Below, piece after piece: positions 13,826 through 17,771 of a DNA stretch of 17,771 nucleotides. The position numbers and the translations under genes are program-made. The notes beneath the pieces were generated by a model. It was given only the letters and a program-made list of their open reading frames with translations, did not search any database and was not told the DNA's origin. The number at the start of each line of letters is the position of its first letter. The stretch's first letter is position 1. The stretch is from Bacillota bacterium (GTDB lineage: Bacteria > Bacillota_A > Clostridia > DSM-8532). The stretch is taken from positions 1 through 17,771 of the forward strand of contig JAFADM010000086.1 of the NCBI GenBank assembly GCA_023424865.1. The letters run 5' to 3'.

Positions 13826-15094
13826 TTATTTAATAAAAGCACCGTTCTTCACAAGATTGTTCTGAAGCTCGGTGATATTCACCTTGCGAACGGCTCCGCC
13901 CGCTTTTACAGCCAGTGCGGCGGCAGAACCTGCAGCCTCGCCCAGAGTGCAGACAATGGGCATAATACGGATGGAGGCCTGAGCTTCGTGATCCGCAGAA
14001 ATACAGCGTCCGGCTACCAGCAGGTTATCCGTTCCCGCAGGGATGAGGGAGCGGTAGGGAATGGTGTAGTACTGCCCTGAAGGGAAGTAGTAGTGGCTTG
14101 TGCCGCTGCCTTCAGGATTATGGATGTCAATATCGTAATTGCCTGCGGCAATGGTATCGTCAAATTTAACGCAGTCCACAAGATCCTTGCCGGTAAGGAT
14201 GTAGTCTCCGTCAATCATGCGGCTTTCCCGCACACCGATTTCAGCGGCTGTTATAAGAAGCTGGCTGTTCTGGAAGCCGTCGATATTTTCCTTCATAAAG
14301 TTGAACAACTCCAGAACCTGTTCCCTCGCCATGATTTCGGCACGGGTAAGATCAAAAGCGTCAACCGGGTTGAGCTTCACAATTCGTGTGGAATTAAAGT
14401 GGAGCACACCGTCCAGCAGGGTGTGGAAAATGAGAACGTTTTCACGGGGATTCTTTATTTTGCCGGAAGCCTGGAACTCCTGATAGAGGCTGTTGATGGT
14501 GCTGCGGGTAGCTTTGAATTTTTCAAGATCCACGCCGCCCACACGGAAGCAAAGGGTCATGGGCTGGCAAAGGCCATCGGCTTCACGGCCCAAACGATGG
14601 GGGCATCCGCTCAACACGGCAAGATCCGCATCCCCGGTAGCATCTATAAAGGTGTCCGCAAAAAATTCCTGCTTGCCCGATTTGTTAACAACAGTAACAG
14701 ATTCAATGCGCTCTCCGTTTTTCTTAACATCAGAAAGGTAGGAATGATAAAGAATTTCAACCTTTGCTTCAAGGACCATACGGTTGAGAACGATTTTTAA
14801 GTACTCCTCATGGAAGGCCGGTGCCCAGCCTGAGGTAGCAGCCTTGAAATGGCCAAGCTCCTCCAGGATTTCCTTATACAGTCCCTGGCTCAGGTGAATA
14901 TCCGTCTTTTCTCCATTTACCTCTACGGGAGTGTGATTGGGCATAAAGGGATTGACAAGACAATTGGTGGCTGCGCCTCCCAGACAGTTTGCCTTTTCAA
15001 TGAGCAGCACCGAAAGTCCTGCACGGCCTGCGCTGATAGCTGCCGCCACACCTGCAAAACCGCCTCCGACAACAATGAGATTGTAGCTTTTCAT
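13826..15094 (-). CDS. FAD-dependent oxidoreductase (FAD_oxidored-type)
   Basis: This 422-residue flavoprotein has an N-terminal Rossmann dinucleotide-binding motif, IVVGGGFAGVAAA (7-19), with the ribose-binding acidic residue Glu33 in LLIEKANCLGG. A second FAD-contacting stretch, DTFIDATGDADLAVLSG, follows. The C-terminal cofactor-binding region is NLLVAGRCISADHEAQASIRIMP and GEAAGSAAA. This arrangement fits the FAD_oxidored family of Firmicutes, whose substrates are mostly unknown, so I do not name a reaction. There is no signal peptide. The start at 15094 has AGGAGG five bases upstream; an in-frame ATG at 15115 lacks such a site. It is divergent from a PocR-AraC regulator that may control it, and is followed by a clear terminator. 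Confidence 0.9.
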   Translation of the reverse strand: MKSYNLIVVGGGFAGVAAAISAGRAGLSVLLIEKANCLGGAATNCLVNPFMPNHTPVEVNGEKTDIHLSQGLYKEILEELGHFKAATSGWAPAFHEEYLKIVLNRMVLEAKVEILYHSYLSDVKKNGERIESVTVVNKSGKQEFFADTFIDATGDADLAVLSGCPHRLGREADGLCQPMTLCFRVGGVDLEKFKATRSTINSLYQEFQASGKIKNPRENVLIFHTLLDGVLHFNSTRIVKLNPVDAFDLTRAEIMAREQVLELFNFMKENIDGFQNSQLLITAAEIGVRESRMIDGDYILTGKDLVDCVKFDDTIAAGNYDIDIHNPEGSGTSHYYFPSGQYYTIPYRSLIPAGTDNLLVAGRCISADHEAQASIRIMPIVCTLGEAAGSAAALAVKAGGAVRKVNITELQNNLVKNGAFIK

Positions 15095-15202
15095 AAATCC
15101 TCCTATTCCTTTCATCCCTGAATTTAGCTTTATACGAATTATCCGGGATTACGTGGGGTATTGTATCATAGCCCTGTGTTCAAATCTTATAGTAAAGCCA
15201 GA

Positions 15203-15231
15203 TTATACTTGAACAAAGGAAAGAATTTAAA
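15203..15231 (-). promoter_or_regulatory. Candidate promoter for the FAD oxidoreductase gene
   Basis: A perfect minus-strand TATAAT at 15203-15208 is separated by 17 bases from TTTAAA at 15226-15231, which matches four of six -35 bases. The leader would be about 100 bases. This promoter interleaves with the plus-strand promoter of the AraC-type gene, so only one of the two may be occupied at a time. Confidence 0.45.
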
Positions 15232-15237
15232 TACAAT
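15209..15237 (+). promoter_or_regulatory. Promoter for the PocR-AraC regulator gene
   Basis: TTGAAC (15209-15214) and TACAAT (15232-15237), separated by exactly 17 bases, each match the consensus at four to five positions. The leader is about 100 bases. The -35 overlaps the opposing candidate -10 of the FAD gene. Confidence 0.5.
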
Positions 15238-15341
15238 AAAGTTGATTGTAAGAATTTTTTATAGGTTTAAAAGCTTTATAGTAACACTGAAACAAAAAAG
15301 TGCTACCCCTATTTTGGAAGAGGCTAAGGGGAGGATGAGCT

Positions 15342-16271
15342 GTGAGTCAGACCTTTGAAAAGCTGAATACGCTGGTAACTCTTCTTTCAAGACAAACGGG
15401 AGCTCATATCAGCATCCATGATGTATCGGGTTTGTTGAACACGGAGGCCCTGTTCCTTGATTTTGCCCACCGGGTTCATTCCAAACCCTTTTGTGATGTG
15501 GCCAAAAGTACGGCCAGAGGCTACAGGCTTTGTATGAGCTGCAAAATGCACGCCAATGACCGCGCTGTGGTTCATCGTAAAAGCTTCAGCGGCTATTGCG
15601 CATATGGCCTGTATGAAATAGCCCGGCCTGTGGTGGTAGGCGACAAAACCCAATGCATCATTTATGTGGGCAACCTACTTTTTAACAGGGAGGAGGCTCT
15701 TCGCCGCCTGACAAAAGCCTGCCGGCTGACAGGAGTCAGTGACAAAGCCCTTTTGCCTCTCCTGGATGAGGCTGTGACCGTGAATAAAGCGAAAGATGGC
15801 AGCGACGAGGTTGGCGCAGACTTTATAAAGCTTTCGGAGATACTGGACAGCTATATCCGCCTTCTTTATCCCATAACAGGCACAAGGCCTCAAGGCGAAG
15901 CGTCTTGCCGTCATTGGGCAGTTTCCATATTTGAAAGCTATATTCGAACTCATTACATGCAGGATATTACGCTTAAAAATCTGTCGGGCTTGTACTATAT
16001 AAATGAGAAATATATTGGAAGCCTGTTCAAAAAGCAGATTGGACTAACCTTTCATGAATATCTGAATGAGGTTCGATTGGTAAAGGCGGTGGACTTGCTT
16101 TTATCCACAGGAATGAGTGTTATACAAATAGCCCTTGCCTGCGGTTTTCGAAACGTAACCTATTTTAATCGCCTGTTTTTAAAGAAACACGGTGTTCCTC
16201 CCGTAAAGTACAGAAACCGACAGCATGCCAGGCCGGCGGAGGAGGAATATCCGGCGGTTAGGGACAAATAA
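15342..16271 (+). CDS. PocR-domain AraC-family transcriptional regulator
   Basis: This 309-residue regulator has two parts. Residues about 5-175 match a PocR sensory domain, with the cysteine-bearing core FCDVAKSTARGYRLCMSC (Cys51, 64, 67), then Cys86 in SGYCAYGLYEIARPV and Cys105. Residues about 195-292 are an AraC/XylS DNA-binding domain with two helix-turn-helices, DITLKNLSGLYYINEKYIGSLFKK and SVIQIALACGFRNVTYFNRLFLKKHG. PocR in enterobacteria controls the cob and pdu genes in response to propanediol; here the ligand and targets are unknown. The start is GTG at 15342 with AAGGGGAGG upstream; the nearby ATG at 15335 soon hits a stop. It is divergent from the FAD gene and co-oriented with the DUF2278 gene, 24 bases away. 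Confidence 0.9.
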   Translation: MSQTFEKLNTLVTLLSRQTGAHISIHDVSGLLNTEALFLDFAHRVHSKPFCDVAKSTARGYRLCMSCKMHANDRAVVHRKSFSGYCAYGLYEIARPVVVGDKTQCIIYVGNLLFNREEALRRLTKACRLTGVSDKALLPLLDEAVTVNKAKDGSDEVGADFIKLSEILDSYIRLLYPITGTRPQGEASCRHWAVSIFESYIRTHYMQDITLKNLSGLYYINEKYIGSLFKKQIGLTFHEYLNEVRLVKAVDLLLSTGMSVIQIALACGFRNVTYFNRLFLKKHGVPPVKYRNRQHARPAEEEYPAVRDK

Positions 16272-16295
16272 ATGCTTTCTAAAACGGAGGGAAAA

Positions 16296-17069
16296 ATGCC
16301 GCTTCATAATTACGGTGTTCTTAAAGGAAAGGTAGAATCCGATATACGCGGTGAAGCCTGGGAGTCGTCACCCCACTACAGGGTGAAGGTGCAAGGCGGA
16401 GACCGGCTTTTCGATATCAGTATTAACATTAAATCCTATGAAAAGCCTTCTGAGGTGCTTTATCTTATAAGTGAAAGCATTCCTGTGAAGGGATTTTATG
16501 ATGAACAAAGAAGCCAAAGCGTCTTGTCAGAGAGGAAATCGAAAACCGGAAGCCGAAAAGGCGGAAAGCTTCTTCGCGACAGCTTTTTAAAGGAGCAGTG
16601 GGTTAATCGCCTGATGGAGCTTCCCTGGGGCTTTACCCCTCAGGAAGAAGAGCATGGGGAGCTGGGGCTGGATTATATTCGAGGACGTCATTTTTCACCC
16701 TCCCGCATGCTTCCTCTTCCTCCTTCCCGGGGAGGATCCAATAATGATCTTAACGACAAGCTGCAGCAGATCATTGAGCGGTGCCGCAAACGAAACGGCA
16801 CGCTTTATGCTTTTGGAGAATGCTATGGACAGGGTCTTCACAATGTTCATATGAACCAGGGAAACCACTCGCGATGGAGGCAGGATGACGGAGTATGGCA
16901 GGATGGAGGCCTTCTTATCCACTTTCCGGGCGAGGAGCGATGGACAGGGGTCTTTTTGGCCTTTCAGTCCCAAGCCTGGTGCACGGATAAAAACGGGCAC
17001 GCTCTGGTGCCCGTTCAGGTTTGCAATCATCGTAATGTGGAGCAAAGACTGGAAAGAAAAAACAACTAA
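16296..17069 (+). CDS. DUF2278 family protein
   Basis: This 257-residue protein starts MPLHNYGVLKGKV and continues with SSPHYRVKV and FDISINIKS, the recognisable opening of DUF2278 (YukJ-type) proteins, whose biochemical role is not established. Later segments include DYIRGRHFSPSRMLPLPP, LYAFGECYG and a C-terminal VHMNQGNHSRWRQDDGVWQDGGLLIHFP. The ATG at 16296 is chosen because GGAGG lies 5 bases upstream and the family opening begins there; a start at 16272 would add eight residues. It is probably co-transcribed with the upstream AraC-family regulator. Near the 3' end, codons for NGHALVPV also form a perfect 9-bp inverted repeat that reads as a terminator on the other strand. Confidence 0.85.
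   Translation: MPLHNYGVLKGKVESDIRGEAWESSPHYRVKVQGGDRLFDISINIKSYEKPSEVLYLISESIPVKGFYDEQRSQSVLSERKSKTGSRKGGKLLRDSFLKEQWVNRLMELPWGFTPQEEEHGELGLDYIRGRHFSPSRMLPLPPSRGGSNNDLNDKLQQIIERCRKRNGTLYAFGECYGQGLHNVHMNQGNHSRWRQDDGVWQDGGLLIHFPGEERWTGVFLAFQSQAWCTDKNGHALVPVQVCNHRNVEQRLERKNN
16987..17015 (-). terminator. Minus-strand intrinsic terminator inside the DUF2278 gene
   Basis: AACGGGCAC (16992-17000) and GTGCCCGTT (17007-17015) form a perfect 9-bp stem with a six-base loop. On the minus strand the stem is followed by a T-run (TTTTTAT including the stem's last two bases). On the plus strand it is followed by CAGG, with no T-run. It lies 66 bases past the stop of the minus-strand HTH gene at 17082 and would terminate that transcript inside the convergent coding sequence. 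Confidence 0.85.
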
Positions 17070-17081
17070 TCAAAGGCGGGG

Positions 17082-17441
17082 TTATTTACCCGATAAATCG
17101 TCTTCCTGTCCATAAGAGGAAGCATCATCCCCTATCCCCAGAAGGATATTGACAGCCAGCTGGAGATGGGGTTTTTTTCGGTATTGTACAATTAGCTTTT
17201 TCTCCTGATCATTCAAATCCTCTTCCGACAAACGAACATCCAGAAGCTCACTTGGGGACACCTCAAGAATCTCACAAATTCGTGAGAGAATATCCACATC
17301 AGGGCGATTTATGCCCTTTTCCCAATTGGAGACCCTGCTGTTGCTGACCCCGATTCTTTTTGCAAACTCTTTCTGGCTTAGGTCTTTTTCCTCCCGATAT
17401 TTTCGTAACCTAGGCCCGATTTCATATCCCACAACAATCAC
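17082..17441 (-). CDS. XRE-family transcriptional regulator
   Basis: This 119-residue protein has an N-terminal Cro/CI-type helix-turn-helix. Residues 7-66 cover IGPRLRKYREEKDLSQKEFAKRIG, the recognition region VSNSRVSNWEKGINRPD and LSRICEILEVSPSELL. The C-terminal half is charged (LSEEDLNDQEKKLIVQYRKK) and may mediate dimerisation. The likely start is GTG at 17441; another in-frame GTG is at 17432, and no early ATG exists. A good promoter lies so close that the leader would be about five bases. The gene converges on the DUF2278 gene with a 12-base gap and is divergent from the HTH gene at 17579. It is the natural candidate to bind the operator array between them. Confidence 0.88.
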   Translation of the reverse strand: MIVVGYEIGPRLRKYREEKDLSQKEFAKRIGVSNSRVSNWEKGINRPDVDILSRICEILEVSPSELLDVRLSEEDLNDQEKKLIVQYRKKPHLQLAVNILLGIGDDASSYGQEDDLSGK

Positions 17442-17452
17442 CTACACCCTAG

Positions 17453-17480
17453 ATTATATATAGAATTACTAAAAAGTCAA
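17453..17480 (-). promoter_or_regulatory. Promoter for the XRE-family regulator
   Basis: On the minus strand TTGACT (17475-17480) and a perfect TATAAT (17453-17458) are spaced by 16 bases. The first operator-like site (AGAATTACT, 17462-17470) lies in the spacer, which suggests repression or autoregulation. Confidence 0.7.
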
Positions 17481-17564
17481 TGAAATATTCAAGAATTTCT
17501 GTAATATTGTATTGACAATCCAGAAATACGGATATAATATGTAACTATTCCAGAAATTCTTGAA
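17458..17564. promoter_or_regulatory. Four operator-like sites at exact 30-bp intervals
   Basis: Quasi-palindromic cores lie at 17462-17470 (AGAATTACT), 17492-17500 (AGAATTTCT), 17522-17530 (AGAAATACG) and 17552-17560 (AGAAATTCT). Their centres, 17466, 17496, 17526 and 17556, are spaced 30 bp each time, close to three helical turns. The last site fits a 17-bp palindrome TTCNAGAANTTCTNGAA perfectly. The second has one mismatch, and its 14 bases TTCAAGAATTTCTG are the exact reverse complement of 17551-17564. The first and third sites sit in the spacers of the two divergent promoters. Confidence 0.85.
17512..17540 (+). promoter_or_regulatory. Promoter for the rightward HTH gene
   Basis: TTGACA (17512-17517) is perfect. 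The -10 is either TATAAT (17533-17538, 15-base spacer) or TAATAT (17535-17540, 17-base spacer). Operator-like sites lie upstream of the -35, inside the spacer and near the expected start of transcription. Confidence 0.7.
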
Positions 17565-17578
17565 AAGGAGATGGGGCA

Positions 17579-17771
17579 ATGCGTGTTTACGAAAAAGTGC
17601 GGGCTTACATGGATGACAAAGGCTTTCAACAGGTAGCAGTTGCACAAAAAGCGAAGATTCCGATAGCTACCTTCAGCGCCATGATGAATGGCCGTAAGAC
17701 GATGTATGTTGATGAATTAAGAGCTATTTGCCGTGCCATGGATGTCAGCCCTGAAACCTTCATTGAATTTA
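17579..17771 (+). CDS. Small HTH transcriptional regulator, truncated by window end
   Basis: The frame is open from ATG 17579 to the end of the window (64 residues seen). It reads as a compact Cro/CI-like helix-turn-helix: MRVYEKVRAYMDDKGFQQ, then VAVAQKAKIPIATFSAMMNG as the HTH core, then VDELRAICRAMDVSPETFIEF. AGGAG lies 8 bases before the ATG, whereas the nearby ATG at 17571 is out of frame. It is divergent from the XRE gene and shares the operator region with it, as in a paired regulator switch. What it controls lies beyond the window. Confidence 0.8.
   Translation, partial: MRVYEKVRAYMDDKGFQQVAVAQKAKIPIATFSAMMNGRKTMYVDELRAICRAMDVSPETFIEF

Larger units (their letters stand above)
15187..15284. 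repeat. 9-bp direct repeats TTATAGTAA flanking the divergent promoters
   Basis: TTATAGTAA occurs at 15187-15195 and 15276-15284, with a partial copy, TTATAGGTT, at 15259-15267. The two perfect copies lie on either side of the interleaved promoters. They are candidate binding half-sites for the AraC-family regulator, but the region is A+T-rich, so chance recurrence is possible. Confidence 0.35.

Noticed and set aside
14093..14800. Long plus-strand open frame (235 codons) opposite the FAD oxidoreductase
   Set aside because: It is fully antisense to a confidently identified gene, has no recognisable motifs and no convincing ribosome-binding site.
17082..17771. Edge of a prophage or integrative element, suggested by paired divergent repressor-like genes
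   Set aside because: No integrase, attachment-site repeat or phage gene is visible in the window. The pair alone is not sufficient evidence, because such regulators also occur outside mobile elements.

Overview
The window is a cobalamin (vitamin B12) biosynthesis and corrinoid-uptake locus, followed by a small regulatory and accessory region. CbiK, CbiC and CbiL belong to the anaerobic, early-cobalt-insertion branch. Polycistrons are tightly overlapped, Shine-Dalgarno sequences are strong (AGGAGG type) and promoters look sigma-A-like. Together with the cblT/cblS salvage pair, this points to an anaerobic Firmicute, most likely a member of Clostridia. The genus cannot be fixed from the sequence alone. 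The cob genes are fairly GC-rich; the YD-like gene, the araC promoter region and the right end are visibly richer in A+T.

Layout. (1) Positions 1-9099, plus strand: a long operon entered in mid-gene. Its order is cbiA (3' part), cbiB, cobD-type aminotransferase, cbiP/cobQ, cbiC, cbiL, a BtuF-like lipoprotein, BtuC-like permease, BtuD-like ATPase and cbiK. Most junctions overlap; the one real gap (1461-1594) carries a 22-bp tandem repeat. (2) Positions 9208-10406, minus strand: cblT-cblS, an S-component-type membrane protein and a PurM/AIR-synthase-like protein that I read as the alpha-ribazole transporter and alpha-ribazole kinase. (3) Positions 10497-12823, plus strand: cobU, cobS, a short cobU paralog and cobC, joined by ATGA-type overlaps or short gaps. 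(4) Positions 12811-13623, minus: an orphan protein with YD-repeat-like motifs. (5) Positions 13826-17069: an FAD-dependent oxidoreductase (minus), divergent from a PocR-domain AraC-family regulator that is followed by a DUF2278 protein. (6) Positions 17082 to the end: two divergent small HTH regulators separated by a compact control region with four operator-like sites spaced exactly 30 bp apart.

How the genes fit together. Unit 1 carries out cobalt insertion (CbiK), ring methylation and rearrangement (CbiL, CbiC), amidation (CbiA, CbiP) and aminopropanol arm attachment (CobD, CbiB). It also encodes a corrinoid-type ABC importer. Unit 2 would bring in alpha-ribazole and phosphorylate it. Unit 3 activates adenosylcobinamide to its GDP form (CobU), joins it to alpha-ribazole phosphate (CobS) and removes the 5'-phosphate (CobC). 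No cobT is visible, which fits lower-ligand salvage by CblT/CblS, although cobT could lie elsewhere. No cobalamin riboswitch was recognised; the one for unit 1, if present, would lie upstream of the window.

The most notable signals are the 30-bp-phased operator array, a minus-strand terminator embedded in the DUF2278 coding sequence, the pair of CobU-like proteins that each lack something the other keeps, and the orphan YD-repeat protein. I found no CRISPR array, tRNA, rRNA or insertion sequence.
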